A stretch of 64,000 nt of DNA from JAGZEG01 sp963930185. Lineage in GTDB: Bacteria; Actinomycetota; Coriobacteriia; Coriobacteriales; UMGS124. Of this stretch, positions 17,623 through 25,330 are shown piece by piece; positions within the stretch are counted from its first letter, which is position 1; the number at the start of each line of letters is the position of its first letter. The DNA lies in the NCBI GenBank assembly GCA_963930185.1, contig CAWVLT010000016.1, positions 62,001 to 126,000 on the forward strand. Direction: 5' to 3'. The notes beneath the pieces were generated by a model that saw only the letters and a list, made by a program, of their open reading frames with translations, was not told where the DNA came from and made no database searches. Position numbers and translations under genes: made by a program.

Positions 17623-19581
17623 ATGAGCTCGCAGTACGCGCAAACACGACGTGCATTCCTCGGGACATCCGTCGCAGTGGGAGCAGCCGCCGCGATCGGA
17701 GGAACCCTGGGATACGGAAGCATCGCCTCGGCAGATGAGCAGGTATGGGACATGGCCGCCGACTTCGTCGTCGTGGGAGGCGGCACCGGACTCGGGGGCG
17801 CTGTCGCCGCGGCGGTCAACGGAATGAGCGTGATCCTGCTCGAGTCGCGCGACGCCGTGGGCGGCGCCATGGCGCTCTCGGGCGGATGCGCATGGCTCCC
17901 CAATACCGAGTATTCGCAGGCGAACGGCGACACCTACGAGCTGTCCCTCACCTACCTCACCCACATGCAGCAGGAGTACAAGAACTTCGAGGTCATGAAC
18001 GCCTTCCTCGACAACACCCAGCTTACCATCGACACGCTGGCAGAGGGCGGTGTCCTGCTCTCGCCGCTGCCCTACCCCGTTGAGTACCACTCCGACTGGG
18101 AGGGTGCTTGCAACGGAGGCGGACGCACCACCGTCGTCGCAGGCGAAGACGGTACCATGACCACCGTCGGCGGTGGCATGCGCATGAATGACGCGCTCGT
18201 CAAGGCCTGTGAAAACCTGGGCGTCAACGTGTTCACCGGGACAACCGGCAAGAAGCTCGTCACCAGCCGGGAAACGTCCGACAGCATACCGCAGGTCCTG
18301 GGAATCATCGCGGAGATGACCGACGGAACCACCTATGCCATCAAGGCCAATCGCGGTGTTCTGCTGGCCACGGGCGGCTTTGAGTGGGACGAGGAGCTCG
18401 TCACCAACTACGTGCGCGTTCCCTGTCGCTACCATGTGTCGTACAGCACTAACAACGGCGGCGCCCTGCGTATGTGCCAGTCGGTCGGCGCCGACCTGCG
18501 CCTCATGAACGAGTTTTGGGGCCAGTCCGTCTACACGGTTCAGGGCGAGTACGCCAAGGAGCGCGGAATTCCCTGCTCCATCTGCTACCAGACAGAGCGT
18601 GCCGTGCCCGGCTCCGTCATGGTCGACAACAACGGTCGGCGTTTTTGCAACGAGGCGTCCGACTATGACTCACAGGGCAACACGATGGGTGGATACAACA
18701 ACTACTTCGACAACGGCTGGTCGGCTGACCCGGCATGGCTCATATATGACAACACCTGCTATGAGACATACAACGTGGTAGGACGCGGGCAGGACACCGG
18801 CTTTCCCTCGCCCGACATTCCCGAAGAGGAAATGGTGATTGTCGCCGACACGCTCGAAGAGCTTGCCGAGATTATCGGCGTCAACGGCCAGCAGCTAATC
18901 AAGACCGTCGAGGAGTTCAACGAAGGCGCCCGGCAGGGCATCGACCCCCTGTTCCATCGCGGTGAGACCATGAAGCCCCTTTCGACGGTCAGCGAGACCC
19001 TCGCCCCGCTCGAGACCCCGCCCTACCGGGCCATCTCCATCTCGTCCGGCAGCCTGGGCACCAAGGGCGGCCCGCGCCTGAACGGCAACGCGCAGGTCAT
19101 TCACGTCGAGGGCGAGCCCATCGTCGGGCTGTATGCCATGGGCAACTGCGCAGGCGTCGGCGGCCCCGGGCCCGCCTATGGCGGTGGCGGCGGCACCATC
19201 GGCCCCGCCTTTGTCATGGGAGTGCTTGCCGCTCGGCACGCGGCGGCGCGCGAGGATGTCACCGACACCGACTTCTTTGTCATAGAGCAAAGCCATGACC
19301 TGGGCTACGAGGCCGGCGAAAACGAGTACATCACCTCGGGCAAAGGCATTGGCGGAGACGTGATCGTTTGCACCTCCATCGAGGATGGCGCCATCGCAAG
19401 CGTCGAGATACTCGAGCATCACGAGACCGAGGGCATCGGCACCAACGCGATAGACTCGCTGCCTGCGGCCATCGTTGAGGCGCAGGGCGTGGACGTAGAC
19501 GTCGTGACCGGTGCCACGGTAACAAGCAATGCCATCATCTCGGCCGTAAGCGAGGCCATGTCCCAGGCCGGAATGGCATAG
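17623..19581 (+). CDS. Tat-exported flavoprotein with C-terminal FMN-binding domain
   Basis: 652 residues; AAAGGAGG precedes the ATG. The order is Tat signal (TRRAFLGTS, residues 8-16), FAD/fumarate-reductase domain (about 45-550) and FMN-binding domain (about 570-650). The FAD motif is VVVGGGTGLGGAVAAA. The C-terminal domain has DVVTGATVTS, fitting the ApbE flavinylation motif. A glycine-rich loop (GGPGPAYGGGGGTIGPA) replaces the fumarate-reductase GNRLGG region and resembles the active-site loop of ketosteroid-dehydrogenase-type flavoproteins. It forms a likely operon with the SnoaL-like gene under the divergent LysR regulator. The FMN domain is C-terminal here but N-terminal in the 8485 product. 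Confidence 0.87.
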   Translation: MSSQYAQTRRAFLGTSVAVGAAAAIGGTLGYGSIASADEQVWDMAADFVVVGGGTGLGGAVAAAVNGMSVILLESRDAVGGAMALSGGCAWLPNTEYSQANGDTYELSLTYLTHMQQEYKNFEVMNAFLDNTQLTIDTLAEGGVLLSPLPYPVEYHSDWEGACNGGGRTTVVAGEDGTMTTVGGGMRMNDALVKACENLGVNVFTGTTGKKLVTSRETSDSIPQVLGIIAEMTDGTTYAIKANRGVLLATGGFEWDEELVTNYVRVPCRYHVSYSTNNGGALRMCQSVGADLRLMNEFWGQSVYTVQGEYAKERGIPCSICYQTERAVPGSVMVDNNGRRFCNEASDYDSQGNTMGGYNNYFDNGWSADPAWLIYDNTCYETYNVVGRGQDTGFPSPDIPEEEMVIVADTLEELAEIIGVNGQQLIKTVEEFNEGARQGIDPLFHRGETMKPLSTVSETLAPLETPPYRAISISSGSLGTKGGPRLNGNAQVIHVEGEPIVGLYAMGNCAGVGGPGPAYGGGGGTIGPAFVMGVLAARHAAAREDVTDTDFFVIEQSHDLGYEAGENEYITSGKGIGGDVIVCTSIEDGAIASVEILEHHETEGIGTNAIDSLPAAIVEAQGVDVDVVTGATVTSNAIISAVSEAMSQAGMA

Positions 19582-19677
19582 GGAGGCCACTTCCTGCCGC
19601 GGCCGTGGTTTTCTGCGCAGGTCGCGCGAGCCAGCGCATAGAGCGGGCTTCTGGCGGATATCATCAGGTAAACGACG

Positions 19678-19703
19678 GGGTGCGCCCAACCCAGGGCGCA
19701 CCC
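19678..19703. terminator. GC-rich hairpin after the flavoprotein operon
   Basis: GGGTGCGCCC (19678-19687) pairs with GGGCGCACCC (19694-19703) around AACCCA. It lies about 100 bp after the stop at 19581 and 38 bp before the ATG at 19741. It has no T-run, so termination is only a guess. Confidence 0.4.
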
Positions 19704-19740
19704 ACGCCCATCCGCGCCCATTCCGGAAGGAACCCGCCCC

Positions 19741-20199
19741 ATGGCCTCGAACTTTGGTTCAAACTTTGGCGAGAAGTACCGCAACTTCATGTCGCATCGC
19801 AACGGGCCCGACCAGCTCTCGCGTGACGCGCTCGTCCTGGCGCTCGTCCTGATCGTCATCTCGATCTTCCTGCACGACGCCGCGCGCGTGATCCTGTTCG
19901 CGCTGGGCATGGCAACCCTGCTGTACAGCTACTTCCGCCTGTTCTCGAGCAACCTGTCCGCGCGCTCCAAGGAGAACACGGCCTACCTCGAGAAGCGCAA
20001 CAAGGTGCTCGGCAAGATCGGTGGCCCCCTCAAGCAAGCCCGCAAGGCAGGCGAGACGGCGGCCAAGCGTGCCCAGGACAAGGAGCATCGCTATTTCTCC
20101 TGCCCCAAATGCCACCAGCAGGTGCGCGTTCCCAAGGGTGCCGGTAAGATCCGCGTGACCTGCCCCAAGTGTGGCGAGAAGTTCGAGCGCAAGGCGTAG
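19741..20199 (+). CDS. Small membrane protein with C-terminal zinc ribbon
   Basis: 152 residues; GGAAGGAA precedes the ATG. Two adjacent hydrophobic segments (about residues 30-48 and 50-66) are followed by a basic helix and a C-terminal zinc ribbon with CPKCHQQ and CPKCGEKF (four cysteines in two CxxC pairs, about residues 120-145). The topology suggests a membrane-anchored cytoplasmic zinc finger. No partner gene is evident and the function is not known. Confidence 0.8.
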   Translation: MASNFGSNFGEKYRNFMSHRNGPDQLSRDALVLALVLIVISIFLHDAARVILFALGMATLLYSYFRLFSSNLSARSKENTAYLEKRNKVLGKIGGPLKQARKAGETAAKRAQDKEHRYFSCPKCHQQVRVPKGAGKIRVTCPKCGEKFERKA

Positions 20200-21040
20200 G
20201 GGCATTGTCGCAAAGGGCGCTGCCTATGACATCTGCGCGACAAGTCGAATACATGTAAGCAATTGCATACAAAATAGCACGCAAAAACAGGGTCTGGTGG
20301 AAACTTTCCGGGGTTTGGAACGACCATGTTGGATTGGTAGGATTCCTCGGGTCATCATACATTGCAGCTTCTGCATCTTCGAAGACACTTTGTTAAAGTA
20401 CAGTTTGTTTTCTTTCTCCATGCTGCTGACCTCATCGGTCGGCCACATCTCCAACTCATTCCAAAGTCCGTTTTTCTTCCACCTCACCCCCGTAAAGCGT
20501 GCAAGTTGCAGCAGACAGACGTTACGTCTGGCATGCACATCGCCACAGCACGCAATGCGCACCACAACGCATGACACACCCCGCGGCATGCAGCCAGCGC
20601 CATCCATCCAACCGGCATTTTTCGTGACAGAGGCGGCCAGACCACCCCGACGTGCGCCCCACTGCCTGCTCAAGCGAGTACAATGCACCCAGCGCTGCGT
20701 GACCGCAGGGGCTTCGGGACCGTAGAGGCGTTGGGGCCGTAGGGGCGTTGGGGCCATAGGGGCTTTGGAGGCCGCGGGGACACTGCATGCGCTGACGAGC
20801 CACATCGGCCGTCTTTCTATCGGGCTAGGAGAAAGGTCAGCTTTGAAACCTCGACCGCACAGTACCTGCTGACCCTTCGCCACTCCCATCGGACGGGACC
20901 GCGAGGGGTCTCGTTCTGGAACGTGCCATCCAACAGAAGGTCGCGCGAGACGCAGCCGCGCCTCGCAGTGCGCATGTCACCGCCTCGCCGCGGCGCCTTG
21001 ACGCATCTGGACCTGGATGGCACACGAGAAAGGGAGTGGC
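20200..21040. other. 841-bp gene-poor stretch, partly AT-rich
   Basis: No convincing gene is seen. The part from about 20230 to 20540 is visibly less GC-rich than its surroundings. Its longest minus-strand frame (20224-20889) has unusual composition (many C, W, M and K), no Shine-Dalgarno and no recognisable domain. A 17-bp tandem repeat lies at 20701-20768. It could be a decayed insertion. Confidence 0.5.
20701..20768. repeat. 17-bp tandem repeat, four copies
   Basis: Copies start at 20701, 20718, 20735 and 20752 with a shared core of the form G(A/G)CC(G/A)(C/T)AG(G/A)GGC. A partial fifth copy follows. Copies differ at 2-4 positions. There are no spacers, so it is a minisatellite and not CRISPR. 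Confidence 0.8.
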
Positions 21041-22858
21041 ATGCCGTACCTGTCTGGAATCCTGGGAACCCCGGTCGTCGATGCCGACGGCGAGAAGATC
21101 GGCGTCGTGAGCGACGTGGGCGCCGCCGTGCGCGAGGTATTCCCCCGCGTGACCGCGCTGGCCTTCAAGGGACCGGCCAAGGTCCCGTTCATGATCTCGT
21201 GGCGCAAGTACGTCGACAGCTTCACCGACGACCTCATCACCCTCAACGTCCGCGCCACCGAGGTGCGCTTCTCCTACCTTCAGCCTGACGAGCTGCTGCT
21301 CAAGCGCGACCTCATGAACAAGCAGATCGTGGACACGCAGGGCATGAAGGTCGTGCGCGTCAACGACCTCAAGCTCTCCCGCACCGGCGACGACCAGCTG
21401 CGCCTGCTGGGTGCCGAGGTAGGCGTGCGCGGGATCCTGCGCGGCATCGGTCGCGGCCTGGAGAAGGTGGTGTGCGCCGGCGCCAAGGCGCTGGGCCAGC
21501 CCATCCCCGAACGCATCATCGCGTGGAGCTACATGGACCTGCTCGACCGCGACATCTCGCAGGTCAAGCTCTCGGTCACCCACAAATCGCTGGAGGACAT
21601 GCACCCCGCCGACATCGCCGACATCATCGAGCAGCTCGACCCGCGGCTGCGCTCGCAGGTGTTCCGCCAGCTCGACACCGCCAGCGCCGCCGAGGCGATG
21701 TCCGAGCTCGACGACGAGTTCCAGGCCGACGTGATCGACGACCTGCCCGAGCGCGAGGCCGCCGGCATGATCGCCCAGATGGACCCCGACGACGCAGCCG
21801 ACATCATCGGCGAGCTGTCCTACGAGAAGGCCGAGAAGCTCCTCAACCTGATGGGCGTCAAGGAGGAGAAGGCCATCCGCCAGCTGCTGGGCTATCCCAA
21901 GAACACGGCGGGCGGCATCATGACCTCGGAGTTCGTGGCCCTGCCCGAGACGGCGACCATCGCCGACGTCAAGGACCGCATTCGCGCCCTTGGCAAGGGC
22001 TACGAGCCCGTGCACTACGTGTACACGCTCTCAGCCGAAGGCAGCCTCGCGGGCGTGCTGTCCATGCGCGACGTGGTGCTCGCTCGTGATGACGAGCAGC
22101 TCGCCGGCCTGGCCTTCACCGACCTCATCACCATCTCCCCCGAGGCCGACCAGCAGGAGGTCGCCGAGGAGATGACCAAGTACGGCCTAGTGGGCATCCC
22201 CGTGGTGGACGCCGACGGCAAGCTGCTGGGCATCGTCACCGTCGACGACGCACTGGACGTCATCGAGGACGAGCACGAGCGCGACCTGGAGATGACCAGC
22301 GGCACCCGCTCCGAGACCGTGGGCGCGCCCGGCGCCGGCCACCTCTCGTGGTTCTTGCGCCGCGAGCTGTGGTTTGGCGTGTGGGTGTTCGTGACCGCCA
22401 TCATCCAGCATGTGGCACCCGGCGAGCTGCCGGTGCTGCTGCTGGCCTTCCTGCCCATCGTGCTGCTCGTCGCCGACGACATCCTGCCCTTCGCCGCGGG
22501 CGCAATCATCGACGCCGACGAGGAGAGGCCGTCCCTGGCCGGCTTGATCGTGCGTGACGCGCTCATCGGCCTTGCCATGGGCGCGCTAGGCTGGCTGCTG
22601 GGCAGCGCCGCGATCTGGACGGGGTCGGTGCCCTTCGGCGACAACCTGCCCCTGGTGAACAGCGTGCTTGCCGCCGCCATGGTCACCGTCGCCCTGCTGG
22701 TAGGTTCCGCGGCGGCGCTCACCGTGATCTTCGCGCGGCGAGCCGAGCAGGACAAGCCCACGCCCGGCGTGCTGGCGTCTCTTCTCATCATGGTGGGGGC
22801 GAGCGCGGTGTTCGTGGGCCTGTCCGTCCTCATCGCGGCGCTCGCGGGAGCCCTGTGA
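21041..22858 (+). CDS. MgtE-like protein: PRC-barrel, MgtE-N and CBS domains, divergent membrane domain
   Basis: 605 residues from the ATG at 21041, with AAGGGAG upstream. The order is two PRC-barrel-like segments (about residues 1-160), MgtE N-domain helices (about 175-280: HPADIADIIEQLD, MDPDDAADIIGEL), a CBS pair (about 285-405: TAGGIMTSEFVAL, VVDADGKLLGIVT) and a membrane region of about five helices (430-600). The N and CBS parts match the Mg2+-sensing module of MgtE. The membrane part lacks the conserved GN-x-G-x-Q pore motif, so transport by this protein is uncertain and a sensing or regulatory role is possible. Its stop overlaps the start of the NRAMP-related gene. Confidence 0.82.
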   Translation: MPYLSGILGTPVVDADGEKIGVVSDVGAAVREVFPRVTALAFKGPAKVPFMISWRKYVDSFTDDLITLNVRATEVRFSYLQPDELLLKRDLMNKQIVDTQGMKVVRVNDLKLSRTGDDQLRLLGAEVGVRGILRGIGRGLEKVVCAGAKALGQPIPERIIAWSYMDLLDRDISQVKLSVTHKSLEDMHPADIADIIEQLDPRLRSQVFRQLDTASAAEAMSELDDEFQADVIDDLPEREAAGMIAQMDPDDAADIIGELSYEKAEKLLNLMGVKEEKAIRQLLGYPKNTAGGIMTSEFVALPETATIADVKDRIRALGKGYEPVHYVYTLSAEGSLAGVLSMRDVVLARDDEQLAGLAFTDLITISPEADQQEVAEEMTKYGLVGIPVVDADGKLLGIVTVDDALDVIEDEHERDLEMTSGTRSETVGAPGAGHLSWFLRRELWFGVWVFVTAIIQHVAPGELPVLLLAFLPIVLLVADDILPFAAGAIIDADEERPSLAGLIVRDALIGLAMGALGWLLGSAAIWTGSVPFGDNLPLVNSVLAAAMVTVALLVGSAAALTVIFARRAEQDKPTPGVLASLLIMVGASAVFVGLSVLIAALAGAL

Positions 22859-24204
22859 TGACGCGCGAGAAACGAACCTCGATCACGCCCCGCACGAACG
22901 CCGCGTCGAGGCGCCAGCCGGCGCCGCACGCCCCGACGCACGGCGCCGGTCACGCGGAGCAGTCAGCCACCGCCAAGAAGCCGCGCCCCAAGTGGCTGCT
23001 GTACCTCTCGGCCATGGGGCCGGGGCTGCTGGCGGCACTGGCCGGCAACGACGCCGGCGGCATCGCCACCTACTCCAACGTGGGTGCGCTGTACGGCTAC
23101 AAGATGCTGTGGATGATCCCGGTCATGATGCTGCTGCTCTCGGTCGTGCAGGAGTCCGCCGCCCGCATGGGCGCGGTCACCGGCAAGGGCTTCGCCTCGC
23201 TCATCCGCGAGCGCTTCGGCATCCGCCTCACGGCCCTGGCCATGGCGGCGCTGCTCGTGTCGAACACGGCCGTCACGCTCTCGGAGTTCGCCGGCATCGC
23301 CTCGGGCATGTCGCTGTTCGGCATCCCGGCGTTTGTGTCGGTACCACTGGCGGGCCTGGTGGTGTGGCTTCTGTCCACCGGCGGCAGCTACAAGCGCGTG
23401 GAGAAGGTGCTGCTGGCCGTGTCGTGCGTGTTTCTGGCCTACGTTGCCGCCGCGTTTCTCGCCGGGCCGGACTGGGGCGAGGTGGCCAAGAACACCTTCG
23501 TCCCGCACGTCATGGGCGACGCAGGGTTCTTCTCGCTGCTCATCGCCACCATCGGCACCACCATCGCCCCGTGGATGATCTTCCTGGCGCAGAACAACGT
23601 GGTGGACCGCGGCGAGGGGCCCGAGACGCTCAAGTACCAGCGCGCCGACAGCATCTCAGGGTCGATCATCGCCTGCCTCATCGCCTGGTTCATCATCATC
23701 ACGACCGCTACCGTGCTGCACCCCGCCGGCATCGCCGTGGACTCGGCGGCCGACGCAGCCAGCGCCCTGGCGCCCATCGCCGGGCCGTACGCCGAGAAGC
23801 TGTTCGCCGCCGGCCTGGTGGCGGCTTCGTTTCTTGCGGCGTGCGTGCTGCCCGGCATCACCTCCTCGGCCATCTGCGAGGCCTTTGGGTGGGAGCGCGG
23901 GGCCGACCGCAGCTGGGGCGAGGCGCCCACCTACAAGACCATCATCACGCTCGTCATCATCGTCTCCTGCCTCATCGTGCTCATCCCCAACGTCAATCTC
24001 TTCGGAGTCATGACCACCGCGCAGGTCATCAGCGGCGTGCTGTTGCCGGTGCTGCTCGTGTTTCACGTGCTCATCATCAACGACAAGCAGACCATGGGCC
24101 GCTATCGCAACGGCCGGGTGTGGAACGCCCTGACCTGGGCGACCATCGTGCTGGTGGGCGTGCTCACCCTGGTGATGTTCGTGATGCAGGCGCTGGGGGT
24201 GTAG
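22858..24204 (+). CDS. NRAMP-related magnesium transporter (NRMT type)
   Basis: 448 residues; the ATG overlaps the TGA of the MgtE-like gene (TGATG), so they are translationally coupled. About 11 membrane segments follow a basic N-terminus. It is an SLC11/NRAMP fold protein, but the metal-site motifs differ from Mn/Fe transporters: the TM1 DPGN motif is DAGG (residues 65-68) and the TM6 motif usually containing MPH reads TIAPWMIF, losing the metal-binding methionine. This pattern characterises NRAMP-related Mg2+ transporters described from Eggerthella lenta. The coupling to an MgtE-like sensor supports Mg2+ uptake. An Mn/Fe role is less likely. Confidence 0.82.
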   Translation: MTREKRTSITPRTNAASRRQPAPHAPTHGAGHAEQSATAKKPRPKWLLYLSAMGPGLLAALAGNDAGGIATYSNVGALYGYKMLWMIPVMMLLLSVVQESAARMGAVTGKGFASLIRERFGIRLTALAMAALLVSNTAVTLSEFAGIASGMSLFGIPAFVSVPLAGLVVWLLSTGGSYKRVEKVLLAVSCVFLAYVAAAFLAGPDWGEVAKNTFVPHVMGDAGFFSLLIATIGTTIAPWMIFLAQNNVVDRGEGPETLKYQRADSISGSIIACLIAWFIIITTATVLHPAGIAVDSAADAASALAPIAGPYAEKLFAAGLVAASFLAACVLPGITSSAICEAFGWERGADRSWGEAPTYKTIITLVIIVSCLIVLIPNVNLFGVMTTAQVISGVLLPVLLVFHVLIINDKQTMGRYRNGRVWNALTWATIVLVGVLTLVMFVMQALGV

Positions 24205-24205
24205 G

Positions 24206-24919
24206 GTGGATACGCCCAGCGTGGCCCGCAAGCGCGAGCTGCGCACGCTCATGCGGGCGCGCCGCGACGCCATACCTGCCAGCGAGCATAAACGAGCCTC
24301 CTACGCCGCCTGTGAACGCCTCGCCGCGCTGCCCGAGATGCGCGCCGCGCGCACGGTGGCGCTGTATTGCGCCATGGGAAGCGAGCTTGCCCCCAACCAC
24401 TTGGTCGAAGTGCTGGCCAGCCTGCGACCAGCGCCGGCGCTTGCCGTACCGGTAGTGCTTGCGACCGCAGGTGACGCGGCAGGTCCGCGCATGGAGTTCA
24501 TGCACGTGGAGGCGCGTGAGCTGCTGGGCACGACCGTCAGCGCAAGCGCCACGGATGCACGCGCGACAGCGGCGCGACCCGACTTTCTAACCCATCCCGC
24601 CCGTCCGACACAACTACCGGCAGGTCGCGAGACGATCAGCCCTAGCCAGATCGACCTGATGGTCATCCCCGGCCTCGCGTTTGACGTGCGGGGGTTCCGG
24701 CTGGGCTACGGCGGCGGATACTACGACGCCTATCTACGGCGCGCGGGCGCCAGCGGGGGCAAGCCCCATGCCCTGCGCTGCGGCATCTGCTTTGACGAGC
24801 AGCTCCTCGACGTCTCGCTGCCCGTTAAGCCCCATGACATGCAGATGGACATGGTGATCACGCCCACGCAAACACTTGTCTTCTCGAATCCCCTCGGCCC
24901 TGCATCGCCTCGCCCCTAA
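24206..24919 (+). CDS. fau: 5-formyltetrahydrofolate cyclo-ligase
   Basis: 237 residues from a GTG at 24206, directly after the transporter stop. The family motifs are an N-terminal basic helix (KRELRTLMRARRDAI), ALYCAMGSE and the strongly conserved nucleotide-site loop LGYGGGYYDAYL. The enzyme converts 5-formyl-THF to 5,10-methenyl-THF with ATP in the cytoplasm. It is longer than typical (about 180-200 residues) because of an insertion around residues 95-150. The distance to the transporter gene suggests co-transcription without a functional link. Confidence 0.88.
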   Translation: MDTPSVARKRELRTLMRARRDAIPASEHKRASYAACERLAALPEMRAARTVALYCAMGSELAPNHLVEVLASLRPAPALAVPVVLATAGDAAGPRMEFMHVEARELLGTTVSASATDARATAARPDFLTHPARPTQLPAGRETISPSQIDLMVIPGLAFDVRGFRLGYGGGYYDAYLRRAGASGGKPHALRCGICFDEQLLDVSLPVKPHDMQMDMVITPTQTLVFSNPLGPASPRP

Positions 24920-25150
24920 GGCCGCAGGGCGCTCAGCGGGAATACATACACGTCATGCTCCCGATCATAGCGGGCAAAGGGAGACGTTGCCGTAAGGACG
25001 GCCGCGAACGCGGGCCTTGGGTTGCAGGCCGCGGGATTTGCCGCGACCTTCTTCCTCAGTCGCGTCAAGTTCTCGACGGCGCCAGGCACCTTGTCCTCCC
25101 CCGTCTTTATCTCAATGGCCGCCCAGGTACCGTCATCCAGTTCAATAGTC
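24916..25150 (-). pseudogene. C-terminal remnant of a DUF4143-type ATPase
   Basis: About 75 codons read as the end of an AAA/DUF4143 protein: IELDDGTWAAIEIKTGEDKV, then a helix with LTRLRKKVAANPAACNP and the terminal DVYVFPLSALRP. The homologous signal fades near 25150 and the longer open frame (to 25227) has unrelated sequence, so the ATPase part is missing. The stop overlaps the end of the fau gene by 4 bp. It is probably a deletion remnant. Confidence 0.65.
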
Positions 25151-25272
25151 GCTTTTCGAGGAATCTTGTGCACGATTTTCGAGGAAGAATGTTGAAAGCT
25201 GGGCAGCACCTGTCCCGCCATGGCCACCTACATCGGCCCCTCAGCCGGCCAGGCATCTCGCGCGCATACGCA

Positions 25273-25306
25273 CGCAGGCCACTCAAAGAAGGAGGAGTGG
25301 CCTGCG
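25273..25306. terminator. 12-bp hairpin downstream of the deacetylase gene
   Basis: CGCAGGCCACTC pairs perfectly with GAGTGGCCTGCG around a 10-nt loop. It lies 25-58 bp after the stop of the gene ending at 25331. No T-run is seen on either strand. Confidence 0.5.
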
Positions 25307-25330
25307 CGTGAATCAGTTATCGGGGTGTTC

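Noticed and set aside
20701..20768. Possible CRISPR-like repeat
   Set aside because: The 17-bp units are directly adjacent with no spacers and there are no cas genes. It is a tandem repeat.
20224..20889. 221-codon minus-strand frame
   Set aside because: Odd composition, no ribosome binding site, no recognisable domain and a tandem repeat running through it.
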